DNA of 64,000 nucleotides from the NCBI GenBank assembly GCA_022821965.1, contig JAJECN010000029.1, forward strand, positions 1 through 64,000, in the 5' to 3' direction. The position numbers and the translations under genes were made by a program. Each line of letters begins with the position of its first letter. Position 1 is the first letter of the stretch. The stretch comes from Candidatus Poribacteria bacterium (GTDB lineage: Bacteria; Poribacteria; WGA-4E; WGA-3G). The notes beneath the pieces were generated by a model, which ran no database searches, had not been told where the DNA came from, and worked only from the letters and a program-made list of their open reading frames with translations. Of the stretch, positions 51,566-60,493 are shown one piece after another.

Positions 51566-51595
51566 AAAGTAGTAAGCACACGCCGTGTGCCGTAA
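51566..51595. repeat. Palindromic repeat, copy 2 of the 28314 family
   Basis: AAAGTAGTAAGCACACGCCGTGTGCCGTAA matches the unit at 28314-28343 at most positions, with GCACAC/GTGTGC as arms. It lies just upstream of the iolG-like gene. Confidence 0.6.
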
Positions 51596-51653
51596 CCTAA
51601 GTTAGACGTTCCGTGCTAACAACAAATCAATATACACACTGTAATCTTTACCA

Positions 51654-52547
51654 CTATAAGATTGAATTCAGATACCGAAGATTCCGCTCGGCACTCTCAT
51701 AAGGACTGCCCATCCCCGGCAAGACATCCTGTTCAACGACGATCCAACCATCGTAGTTCCGCTTCCGTAATTCTGCAAGGAACGCAGGAAAGTCAACATC
51801 TCCCTTGCCCAACTCGCAAAAAACACCGTTTCCAACAGACGCAAAATAATCCCACTCATTTTTCCGAGAACGGGCAGCGATATCGGGATGGCAATCCTTG
51901 AAATGGACGTGCCAGACCCGCTCCACATGACGGGTAAACGCCTCAATCGGATCACCACCACCGAACCGATAATGTCCCGTATCGAAACACAACCCGATGA
52001 GGTTCGGATCCGTGTGTTCCATCAATGTATCCACTTCCGCCGCTGTTTCCACATACCCTGCACAATGCGGATGAAAAACAGTGCGAAGTCCGGTCTCATC
52101 TCGGACAGATTGGGCAATACGGTGCGCGCCCTTTACAAAAGTATCCCACTGTGGTGGTGTTAAGCCGTGCTCAGGACGAACACGCCCAGCATAGCGGGTC
52201 CGTACTTCCGTGGTAGCGTTGTCGTCTGAAAGCACGATGAACGGCGTATCCTCGGCGGTATCCGCTAACAAGCGTGCGTGACGCAGTGCTGATGCTTCAC
52301 CTGCAGCATGTGTTCCCTCATCGGCGAGCGCGACAGCTACAAACGCTCCCAACAGTGTTAATTGTCGCTTCGCAAGCTCGTCACGGAGCTGCCCTGCCTC
52401 TGTCGGCATAAACCCCCAATCACCCAATTCGGTGCCAAGGTAACCGATGGCGTGCATCTCGTCTAACACTTGCACGTAGTCGGGTGCTTCACCGTCCAAC
52501 TCAAACTCAAGCACACCCCACGAACACGGGGCATTTGCTATTTTCAT
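51654..52547 (-). CDS. iolE: IolE-like sugar phosphate isomerase/epimerase
   Basis: 297 residues, AP endonuclease-2 TIM barrel. The N-terminus KIANAPCSWGVLEFE is typical of 2-keto-myo-inositol dehydratase (IolE). Metal-site segments are FHPHCAGYVETAAEVD, GLCFDTGHYRFGGGDP and VWHVHFKDCH, ending GWIVVEQD. It probably acts downstream of the iolG-like enzyme. IolE assignment is by the NAPCSWG motif and location; other isomerases cannot be excluded. It directly follows the endonuclease-fold gene. Confidence 0.75.
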   Translation of the reverse strand: MKIANAPCSWGVLEFELDGEAPDYVQVLDEMHAIGYLGTELGDWGFMPTEAGQLRDELAKRQLTLLGAFVAVALADEGTHAAGEASALRHARLLADTAEDTPFIVLSDDNATTEVRTRYAGRVRPEHGLTPPQWDTFVKGAHRIAQSVRDETGLRTVFHPHCAGYVETAAEVDTLMEHTDPNLIGLCFDTGHYRFGGGDPIEAFTRHVERVWHVHFKDCHPDIAARSRKNEWDYFASVGNGVFCELGKGDVDFPAFLAELRKRNYDGWIVVEQDVLPGMGSPYESAERNLRYLNSIL

Positions 52548-52551
52548 GATG

Positions 52552-53376
52552 CTACTGGCTTTCTCCTATGACCTGTTTAAGATCCTCAATGAAATGTTCA
52601 AAAAGCTTGACCTTATCACTTTCCTCAAGTGCTTCCGCCGTTAGGACATAAGTACCATCAAGTTCTATCTCTGCAATGACCCGCTCTCTGTTTGGTAAGT
52701 AGATAATCTTCAGGGTTTCATCTATGTCAGCCGTGATGAGATAGAATTTGATAGAGACTTTATTTTTGTCTGCCTGAAGTTTGCGTTTCCAATAAGCTTT
52801 TTCAATAATTCGGTTTTTCAAATTAACCGCGCACGAGATTAAAGCAATAACGCGCGAATTTTCAGGCGTGTAAATAACGAAATCAATATTTGGAAGGTAA
52901 GAATTGAATTCTCCGTAATCAATTGTCAAATGCTGTTTAACGTCCTCCAATTCTTTAGATAGGGTGCCGCTTTTCTCTAACGCATAGCGGTTAACTACTT
53001 TCATCCCCAACTTTTCAATTAGATCGGTGATAATATGTCGAATACGTTCTCGAAAAGTGCTTCCCTCAGCAGCACGCCAGCTTTTTCCCATCTCTCCGGT
53101 CAAAGAAGCGGTTAAAACCTCAAAGGCAACAGCATCCTCAAGGCTACCATCCCATAAAATAGATTCTCCATAACGTTCTCTGAGTTGGTACTTGATATCG
53201 CTCGTGTAATCAACGATACTGAAATCAATAACATTCCTGTCCATCAGAATGTCTACCAATGTGTCATCATACCCCATCTCATAAAGAGCGTCCGCAAGGA
53301 TGTTTCTCCTTCCATCAAGACTGGTCCCTCCACGCGCTGTTGGGGCTGCTTTAATAGATTCAGTTGTATTATCCAC
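52552..53376 (-). CDS. BsaWI-like restriction endonuclease-fold protein, catalytic Lys replaced
   Basis: 274 residues from a GTG with GAGGAGG upstream. The C-terminal half resembles BsaWI-type type II restriction endonucleases: LPNIDFVIY gives the acidic residue Asp165, followed about 16 residues later by ISCAVNLKNRI, then KAYWKRKL. In the family the strand reads ISxKxxLRER, so the catalytic Lys is Ala183 here; Lys187 might replace it. No cognate methyltransferase lies nearby. It closes the five-gene accessory operon. Assignment by motif, not by search. Confidence 0.6.
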   Translation of the reverse strand: MDNTTESIKAAPTARGGTSLDGRRNILADALYEMGYDDTLVDILMDRNVIDFSIVDYTSDIKYQLRERYGESILWDGSLEDAVAFEVLTASLTGEMGKSWRAAEGSTFRERIRHIITDLIEKLGMKVVNRYALEKSGTLSKELEDVKQHLTIDYGEFNSYLPNIDFVIYTPENSRVIALISCAVNLKNRIIEKAYWKRKLQADKNKVSIKFYLITADIDETLKIIYLPNRERVIAEIELDGTYVLTAEALEESDKVKLFEHFIEDLKQVIGESQ

Positions 53377-53399
53377 AGCGTAGCCCTCCTCAACCTATG

Positions 53400-55172
53400 C
53401 TACAAGGAGAAGTAGTAATCCCGTATCTTGGCGACCATGAGCTTTTTACGCTCCTCCAGAAACTCATCGTAGTTTTCAAAAATTGCTGTGTCTGTCTCAC
53501 TGAACGGAATACAGTGAGCTTTGAAATTGGCATGCAAATCTTCTAGGTTGTCTATACCACCATAGCGAGGTTCACCCTCTCTACACCCCATTTGCAACTC
53601 TGAAAAATACCTTGCAGGTGCAGCATAACCTATTGAACGATTAATTTCTTCTTGGGTCACTACAAGATTAGCAAGTTGATTGTGTTTACTCTTGGCAATA
53701 TTTATCTCCCGTAGGTGATTCTTTGGAAATATATGGTGAATGTCCCTCTGGCTCGCAAAAAGGTCACGGACTGTGCTATCGCTAGATAGAAAACCTTTGT
53801 CATTTACTTTAATTTGGCTCGCCAGAAATAGATTGAAATAGACGTTTTTAAATCCCGACGCATTCAAGTTTTTCCCAAATTCCTCATTCCAAAACGCATC
53901 CGAAAGCTCTGATCGCTTTAGTCCCTCAAGATACGCCTCTGCTCCATTTTCGGCGTTCATACCTCGGACATCTTCACCCAAAGTAGCTTGTGGCTCACCG
54001 CTATATCTACCTGTGAGTACTGACATCACAAACCATTGGCGCACCAATTTTTCAATTTGGCTAGCATCCATACTCTGCGCGCGTAAGGTTAGAAAAAGGA
54101 TATACGCAGAATTAACAGCGTTTCTTGCTGTAAGCATTGATGCATTTATGAATCCCGCCGATCGTAATATCCTCACAAAGCGTTTGAAATGAGTTTTGTT
54201 TATATAGTTCCGAATACCGTCTTCAAGTTGATGAAAGGTATCTTCTACAGAGTCACCCGAGAGCAAATCTACCAAATTGGTTAAGTCTCCACGCTTGAAT
54301 TTTGATGCAAAAACCACTCGAAGCATATCAGTATAAGCAGGAACGTAAATATTATCACGCCAATTTTTTAGCCATTCCATTGCACGAAAGTAATCAGTAG
54401 CGGCGAAAGCAGAATCTGCAGCAGCTAAACGAGCATACGCCTCCGGGACAGTTGCGAGATGACAAAAATAATCAACAGACTGGCGCAATAGGTGCCCGTT
54501 ATGTTGTTCACTTGCAGCCATTTTGGACATAGCAAAATCGGCTGCGCTCAAACTTACACCTGTCCCATTAATACGGACAAAAATCTCGACAACAGTTTCT
54601 ACATCCAGGTCCGCGCTAAGCTCAACGACCCCCAAAGAATTGTTGCGAATCTCATAAAGTCTACCTATACGTTCCGCAGCTTCGTATCTGTCCACTCCCT
54701 CGTTCCTCTCACAGTACGCCTCAATTAATTGAAACAGCCCCGAATTAGAATTGAAGACAGTGGAGATGTCAGAAATCCAGCCTGAATCTTGCTGGATAGC
54801 GCGAGTTGCCACCGCAAATTCTTCTCTATCCGGATGAAAGGCTATTTGAATTCGCTGCTCCCTATATTTTTTCGTCAAAATCTCTTTCCCCAGCAGCGCG
54901 GCGCGAAGGGCCATCATTCGTTGTTGCCCGTCAATTAAGATATGTTCACGGATTGATAATTGCCCAGCTCGGAGGGGGACCTCTGACTTTGGCCAAGTAA
55001 TGATATAGCCAACAGGATATCCATGGTAAAGTGAATCAATAAAATTTCGCACCTTTGGAGCTGTCCAAACGAAAGGTCTTTGAATTTCGGGAACAGCAAT
55101 TTGTCCAGATCTAATCCAACCTAACAACGTTTCAATAGGATATTGGTGTAACGAGTAACGTGGAGTTTGCAT
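53400..55172 (-). CDS. DUF262 / HNH (GmrSD-like) protein
   Basis: 590 residues from the ATG at 55172, with AAGGAAGG upstream. The N-terminal DUF262 domain contains AVPEIQRPFVW, YHGYPVGYIITW and HILIDGQQRMMALRA, where the DGQQR motif is the nucleotide-binding hallmark. The C-terminal DUF1524-like HNH domain reads RDIHHIFPKNHLREI and HNQLANLVV. GmrSD-type enzymes are type IV restriction systems against modified phage DNA. It is flanked on one side by TPR proteins and on the other by an endonuclease-like protein. Confidence 0.85.
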   Translation of the reverse strand: MQTPRYSLHQYPIETLLGWIRSGQIAVPEIQRPFVWTAPKVRNFIDSLYHGYPVGYIITWPKSEVPLRAGQLSIREHILIDGQQRMMALRAALLGKEILTKKYREQRIQIAFHPDREEFAVATRAIQQDSGWISDISTVFNSNSGLFQLIEAYCERNEGVDRYEAAERIGRLYEIRNNSLGVVELSADLDVETVVEIFVRINGTGVSLSAADFAMSKMAASEQHNGHLLRQSVDYFCHLATVPEAYARLAAADSAFAATDYFRAMEWLKNWRDNIYVPAYTDMLRVVFASKFKRGDLTNLVDLLSGDSVEDTFHQLEDGIRNYINKTHFKRFVRILRSAGFINASMLTARNAVNSAYILFLTLRAQSMDASQIEKLVRQWFVMSVLTGRYSGEPQATLGEDVRGMNAENGAEAYLEGLKRSELSDAFWNEEFGKNLNASGFKNVYFNLFLASQIKVNDKGFLSSDSTVRDLFASQRDIHHIFPKNHLREINIAKSKHNQLANLVVTQEEINRSIGYAAPARYFSELQMGCREGEPRYGGIDNLEDLHANFKAHCIPFSETDTAIFENYDEFLEERKKLMVAKIRDYYFSL

Positions 55173-55218
55173 TCTACCTTCCTTCACAATCAGGATCACA
55201 TATCAAGTTTCGGTTCTA

Positions 55219-56055
55219 TTATCGCCTCAACATAACCGCGATGTTCTCGGGTAACCGAACATCATTTTTTCGCTCAAAGTCAGTAACGCTTTTGTACATC
55301 GTATGAAAGATATTGATGATATTCACCCTTAAATTCCTGGCAAAAATCAGGTTCAATTTAGCACTTTCCCATTCTTTTACATGTAATAACATTATGCCGC
55401 GAACAGCGTAGGCATTAGTAAATCTTGGTTCGAGTTCCAGGACCCTATCATAATCTTGAAGAGCAGACGCAAATTCACTTACACGGAAGTAAGCCAAGCC
55501 GCGCTTGATATAAGCGTCTGTAAGTATTGGAACCAATTCTATCGCTTTGCTATAATCTACGATAGCTTGCTCATACTCACCTTTTTCGTAGTAAGCGGTA
55601 CCACGATCATAATAGACTTCGGGATAATCGGGTCGGAGTTTCATCTCCTTACTATAGTCTGCGATGGCTTGCTCATATTTGCCCGTACTACGGTGAATGT
55701 CAGCGCGGTAGCCATATCCATCAGCGTGTGTGGGGTCAATTTCTACTGCCATACTAAAGTCATCTATAGCTTTATCATACGCATCCCCCTCGACGTAAAG
55801 CTTACCACGATTGTAATATGCTTCAGCATGATCCGATTTAAGATCTATCGCCTTGGTATAATCTATGATAGCTCTGTCAAAATCAACTTTACCACGATAC
55901 GCATTACCGCGATTGTAATAAGCTTGAGCATGATTGGGTTCGCGTCCTATGACTTCGCTAAAGTCCGCGATGGCTTTGTCATATTGACGTTTTTTGTAGT
56001 AAGCGATACCACGATTGTAATATGACTCAGTATCATTAGGTCTATACGTTACCAC
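55219..56055 (-). CDS. TPR protein, truncated paralogue of the FRG-TPR protein
   Basis: 278 residues from a GTG with GGGAG upstream. It consists of about seven tetratricopeptide repeats (SYYNRGIAYYKKRQYDKAIADFSEVI and similar) and a C-terminal domain ending DFERKNDVRLPENIAVMLRR. The same ending, DFEQKNGVELPEDIAAMLRQQ, closes the neighbouring FRG-TPR protein. The frame above the GTG still encodes TPR-like residues (NREYSE) up to a stop, so the gene looks like a 5'-truncated duplicate. Confidence 0.8.
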   Translation of the reverse strand: MVTYRPNDTESYYNRGIAYYKKRQYDKAIADFSEVIGREPNHAQAYYNRGNAYRGKVDFDRAIIDYTKAIDLKSDHAEAYYNRGKLYVEGDAYDKAIDDFSMAVEIDPTHADGYGYRADIHRSTGKYEQAIADYSKEMKLRPDYPEVYYDRGTAYYEKGEYEQAIVDYSKAIELVPILTDAYIKRGLAYFRVSEFASALQDYDRVLELEPRFTNAYAVRGIMLLHVKEWESAKLNLIFARNLRVNIINIFHTMYKSVTDFERKNDVRLPENIAVMLRR

Positions 56056-56088
56056 TTCACTATACTCCCTATTCGATGGGTTTTAGAC

Positions 56089-58095
56089 TCACTGCTGCCT
56101 CAACATCGCCGCGATGTCTTCCGGTAACTCAACACCGTTTTTCTGCTCAAAGTCCTCAACGCTTTCATAATCGTTACGAAATGAAGCAATAACATCGACT
56201 CCCTTATTTGTTGCGAAAGTTAGGTCTGTTCTGGCTTCTTCCCATTTCCTTAGGTGTAACCAAGCCTCACCGCGATTGCAATATACCTCCGCAAAATCAG
56301 GTTTAATCTCTATTCCCTTGTTATAGTCTTCTATTGCCTTGGCATACTCGCCTCTTCTATAATAAATGATACCACGATTGTTATATGTCCCAGCATAATC
56401 GGGCTTCAGTTTTATTACCATATTATAGTCCTGAATAGCACGTTCAAAATCGCCCGTTACGCGGTAAGCTTCGCCCCGATTGGCATAGGCATTAATATAA
56501 TCAGGTTTCAACTCTATCGCCTTGTTATAGTCTTGGATGGCACATTCAAGATCGCCTTTACGAAAGTAAGCAACGCCGCGATTGTTATATGCATCAGCAT
56601 AATCGGATTCAAGTTCAATTGCATGGCTATAATCTTGTATCGCCTTGTCCCAGTCCCCTTTAGCACCGTAGGAGATTCCTCGATTGACGTATATATTGAC
56701 ATGGCTTTGATTCAGCGTGATTGCTGCATCATAATCTTTTATTGCCTTATCATGGTTACCTTTCAAAGCGTAAATAATTCCGCGATTATGTAACGCTTCG
56801 ACAAAGTTTGGCTTGAGTACGATTGCTGTAGTATAGTTTTGAAATTCTTGGTCCCGGTCACCCATTTCTCTATAGACTATGCCCAGAGCGTAATATGCGT
56901 CGGCAAAGCCCGGTTTTAGTTCGATTGCTGCGTTATGGTTTTCAATAGCCTTGTCGTATTCGCCTTTTTTCTCATAAGCAACACCAAGATTATGATACAC
57001 TTCGGCAAAATCATTTTTCAGGGATAAAGCTATTTTAAAGTCTGCGATAGCTTTATCGAATTCGCCTTTGGCGGCGAATGCCCCGCCGCGATTCGCATAT
57101 CCCTCTGTATAATAAGGTGCCATTGCTATCACCCTGTTAAAGTTTCTTATGGCATTATCAATCTCCCCCTTTTTGTGATAGGCTAAACCGCGATTGTTAT
57201 GAGCGACAACAAGTCCAGGATTAAGTTCTAAGACTTTGCTATAATGCTCAACAGATTTTTCATACCAGTTGTCCTTTTCTACCTGATCTTTTGCTAAATC
57301 TCCTCTATTTTGACAGGTCATTCCTTTATAAAATGCAGTGTAATCACTACTATGGATGCGTCGGTTTTCAATAAAACCGTGGAGGTCGTTGTAAATGGTT
57401 TTGGTAGATATATCATGATGCTTTTGCAAATAGTCTAACATGTGTGTTTTTAGATCTTCCGGGATACAGATTACTTTGTATTGTGTAGGATCAATAAAAC
57501 CTGTTCCAGCCTGAACAAATATACTTTTTTGGGATGTAACGCGATTGATAATTTTAGTTGGTTTTATGACCTCGTAGACTTCTGACTGGTTTTCAAGTAA
57601 AATAATCCTCCCAGGTTCACTATGAGATCCATCACAAGCAAAGAAAAGCGCTACGAGATAATCAGTAGTGAAGTCAATCAGATTAGTTTTACCTCCGTGA
57701 TGCTGAAGTTCGGTTAATATTTCAAAATCACTAGCAGTTTCTTCAAGGTATCCCTTTGCTTCACCCAGAATTTCCTGCTGGACAACCCTAATATCAAAGG
57801 AATCTGCTTCAATCTCTTTTTCGTATTCCCGGTAGAGATTTGAGGAAACTTTCAGATGACATTCAGGTTCACCTCGATAGATGTAGTCTCCATCAGCGGA
57901 TTTTTCAACTATCTCTTGAATTTTTTCCAAAACTCTACTGGGTTCATTAGGGATTTCCATCAGCGTAACAGATTCATCCTGCAACCCAGCTTCATCTTCG
58001 GCAACGGCTTCATCTTCAGTCTGATTTTCATAATAATCAATGACCTTTTGCACACGTTCCTCATCCCAGCCAGGGGGAAAATCATTCTGTTTCAT
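56089..58095 (-). CDS. FRG-domain protein with TPR array
   Basis: 668 residues. An N-terminal acidic region is followed by an FRG domain: YIYRGEPECHLKVSSNLYRE (Arg74-Gly75), and the hallmark QHHGGKTNLIDFTTDYLVALFFA (131-153). The linker includes TQYKVICIPEDLKTHML. About nine TPR units occupy residues 280-590 and the end is the same C-terminal domain as in the smaller paralogue. FRG domains are often found in phage-defence or toxin-like proteins. Its start overlaps the DUF4258-like gene by 4 bases (ATGA). Confidence 0.85.
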   Translation of the reverse strand: MKQNDFPPGWDEERVQKVIDYYENQTEDEAVAEDEAGLQDESVTLMEIPNEPSRVLEKIQEIVEKSADGDYIYRGEPECHLKVSSNLYREYEKEIEADSFDIRVVQQEILGEAKGYLEETASDFEILTELQHHGGKTNLIDFTTDYLVALFFACDGSHSEPGRIILLENQSEVYEVIKPTKIINRVTSQKSIFVQAGTGFIDPTQYKVICIPEDLKTHMLDYLQKHHDISTKTIYNDLHGFIENRRIHSSDYTAFYKGMTCQNRGDLAKDQVEKDNWYEKSVEHYSKVLELNPGLVVAHNNRGLAYHKKGEIDNAIRNFNRVIAMAPYYTEGYANRGGAFAAKGEFDKAIADFKIALSLKNDFAEVYHNLGVAYEKKGEYDKAIENHNAAIELKPGFADAYYALGIVYREMGDRDQEFQNYTTAIVLKPNFVEALHNRGIIYALKGNHDKAIKDYDAAITLNQSHVNIYVNRGISYGAKGDWDKAIQDYSHAIELESDYADAYNNRGVAYFRKGDLECAIQDYNKAIELKPDYINAYANRGEAYRVTGDFERAIQDYNMVIKLKPDYAGTYNNRGIIYYRRGEYAKAIEDYNKGIEIKPDFAEVYCNRGEAWLHLRKWEEARTDLTFATNKGVDVIASFRNDYESVEDFEQKNGVELPEDIAAMLRQQ

Positions 58096-58379
58096 CGTCT
58101 ACCTCTCCGTCGTTGTCGTCGGCGGTAAGCCGTTAAAGCTTTCCCCTTCAATTCGTAAGCCGTAAGCACAAAAACACTATTAGGTTGGGGATCGCGAAGA
58201 TAAACGACTCGTAAATAGCGTCCCGCTCGTGTTTGACCTATAGCAACTCTTGAACCATCACGTCCTGCCCTGTCTTCGCCAGGATTCAGTAACACATCTT
58301 CAACTTCATCCTCGTCAACATTATGGTTGTAAATATGGGGCAAGCCGGTTTCTCGATCGCTATTAAAGCGAATATTCAT
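58092..58379 (-). CDS. DUF4258-like small basic protein
   Basis: 95 residues. The fold resembles the BrnT/DUF4258 RNase-like toxins: GLPHIYNHNVDEDEVEDVLLNPGEDRAGRDGSRVAIGQTRAGRYLRVVYL and SVFVLTAYELKGK, ending in a run of Arg/Lys. A partner antitoxin is not visible; the gene is directly coupled to FRG-TPR by a 4-base overlap. GAGGA precedes the ATG. It is the first gene of the accessory operon. Confidence 0.7.
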   Translation of the reverse strand: MNIRFNSDRETGLPHIYNHNVDEDEVEDVLLNPGEDRAGRDGSRVAIGQTRAGRYLRVVYLRDPQPNSVFVLTAYELKGKALTAYRRRQRRRGRR

Positions 58380-58570
58380 TTACTGTTCCTCAATTGGTAT
58401 CCGTGCTTCGCGCCCTTAGACAGGAGAATTAAGGTAATTATATCACAACCCAACTCATGTCGCAAATTGTTTCTGTTTCGGAAAAATATAAATTTCACCA
58501 ATAAACCCAAATATGATATACTGCAATCAACCGTAACCCAAAGATTCCACCCCTTCATAGGAGCAAAGAG

Positions 58571-60466
58571 ATGGTATTCCCAACAATTGCAGCACAGACA
58601 CGACTCCAGACACCACCAATATGGGCAGTCCTTGAACGTGAATTGATTGACAAAATCAATGACGCAGCACCGCAGGTCTTGAAGAAATACACACGTCCAG
58701 ATGGAACGTTGTATTGGCCAACACATCCAGATTTTCAAAGCTTCGATGGATTAGATGATGCTTATGAGAGTTTCCATAACTGGCCCCTCTTCTACATGCT
58801 TGGCGGAGACGCACAGTTCTTGGGAGATGCGCAAACCGAATTTGAGGTTATCACCAAAGACATGGCGCGCTACGGCTCAGGACACGACTATCCGATGGTC
58901 GTTAAAGAGTATCAACCGGGATACGACTGGTTTCACCAAAGCGAAGGGAACTATCTGTTTTATATGTTGTGCATGGCGGATCCATCACATACAAAGAATC
59001 TTGAACGCGCGATACGGTTCGCAGGATTCTTTATGAACGAGGATCCAGATGCCCAGAATTACGACCCGGAACATAAAATCATCAAGTGTGCGATGAACGG
59101 CAGTAAAGGACCCGCATTTTGGATCCTTGAAAGAGAATCTTTTTATCCCTCAATTGGTTACAATTTGCCGTTTATCGATGTTCCGGGCTGCACAAGTCGT
59201 GATGTGATGCTGGAAAGCGAAGAATTGCGCGATCTGATGGGGCAAATTGTCTATGAACGACAAGGAAAAGGGGACGCAGTCGGCAATCTCGCTGCAACGA
59301 CGCTTGCTACCAATGCCTATATGTTCACAGGTGATGAGAAATACAAGGCGTGGGTTCAGGAATACGTTGATGCATGGATTAGCCGAGCAGAAGAAAACGG
59401 CGGGATTGTACCGGATAACGTTGGGCTTTCGGGCATAATCGGTGAACATATAGATGGCAAATGGTACGGCTCTCGTTATGGCTGGAGTTGGCCCCATGGG
59501 TGGCATAGCGTTGGTCAGGCAGTCAGTGTTGCTGCACAGAATGCGGCACTCCTTCACAAGGATTTGACATATATGGACTTCCCGCGTTCCCAGATTGATG
59601 TTCTCATACAGCACGGTATAGAACACAACGACCAACTCTATGTACCGCAGAAATATGGTGATCCTGGAATTGCAAACTATGCGCCTGGTCCGTGGATGCA
59701 GTATCCAATAACAAACGAGGATGGCACGGTTCTGCAAATTGAAGGCTGGTTTGAATTCATGCCGATGCATCCATCTGATGTGGCACATCTTTGGGCAATA
59801 TCAATGGATGATGCTGATCAACAGCGTGCGGAGCAGATTGCTAAAAAGACAGGTTCTAAATTTGACATCAACGCGTGGCATCACACGAAGGATAGCGGCG
59901 GTCGCGATGGCGGATGGCTCGCGTATATGCGAGGCGATTATCCTGAATATCCAGAATCAATCCTCAATCATAACCTATCGCAAGTTGAACAACGACTCAA
60001 CTACATGGAAAATGATGACGAAGATCCAGCAGGATATGGAGACGCTTATTTCCAGAGACGCAACCCCGTTACATGTGAAGGACTCGTTCAGCTCACGTGT
60101 GGCGGTCCTTTACCGCACTACAACGGTGGCTTGCTCGTGACACGGGTCCGGCATTTTGATGCGCAGCAGAAGCGACCGGGACTCCCACCGGATGTCGGTG
60201 CCCTGGTTACCGAAATGACAGCAGACACCGCCAGCCTACAGCTTGTCAATCTCAACACCACAGAACCGCGGGATGTCGTCGTGCAAGCGGGGGCAATGGG
60301 TGAACACAATTTCACTTCAGTGAACGTTAACGACGGTCAGAATAGGGACACCGTCTCGGTCAACGGGATGTTCCTTCACGTCCATCTACCACCCTACACA
60401 CAAATCGACTTGGAATTAGGGATGGAGCGTTTTGCTAATGCGCCGTCATATAACCAGCCGTGGTAA
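58571..60466 (+). CDS. Six-hairpin glycosidase-like protein, function unknown
   Basis: 631 residues with no signal peptide. Helical, aromatic-rich sequence (DDAYESFHNWPLFYMLGGD, GYDWFHQSEGNYLFYMLCM, GRYGWSWPHGWHSVGQAVSVAAQNAAL) fits an (alpha/alpha)6 barrel such as GH or polysaccharide lyase families, with a C-terminal beta domain of about 130 residues. Catalytic residues cannot be assigned. AGGAG precedes the ATG. It is single, between the accessory operon and mmsA. Confidence 0.6.
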   Translation: MVFPTIAAQTRLQTPPIWAVLERELIDKINDAAPQVLKKYTRPDGTLYWPTHPDFQSFDGLDDAYESFHNWPLFYMLGGDAQFLGDAQTEFEVITKDMARYGSGHDYPMVVKEYQPGYDWFHQSEGNYLFYMLCMADPSHTKNLERAIRFAGFFMNEDPDAQNYDPEHKIIKCAMNGSKGPAFWILERESFYPSIGYNLPFIDVPGCTSRDVMLESEELRDLMGQIVYERQGKGDAVGNLAATTLATNAYMFTGDEKYKAWVQEYVDAWISRAEENGGIVPDNVGLSGIIGEHIDGKWYGSRYGWSWPHGWHSVGQAVSVAAQNAALLHKDLTYMDFPRSQIDVLIQHGIEHNDQLYVPQKYGDPGIANYAPGPWMQYPITNEDGTVLQIEGWFEFMPMHPSDVAHLWAISMDDADQQRAEQIAKKTGSKFDINAWHHTKDSGGRDGGWLAYMRGDYPEYPESILNHNLSQVEQRLNYMENDDEDPAGYGDAYFQRRNPVTCEGLVQLTCGGPLPHYNGGLLVTRVRHFDAQQKRPGLPPDVGALVTEMTADTASLQLVNLNTTEPRDVVVQAGAMGEHNFTSVNVNDGQNRDTVSVNGMFLHVHLPPYTQIDLELGMERFANAPSYNQPW

Positions 60467-60493
60467 AACAAGCGGTAGTAGATAGGTGTCAAT

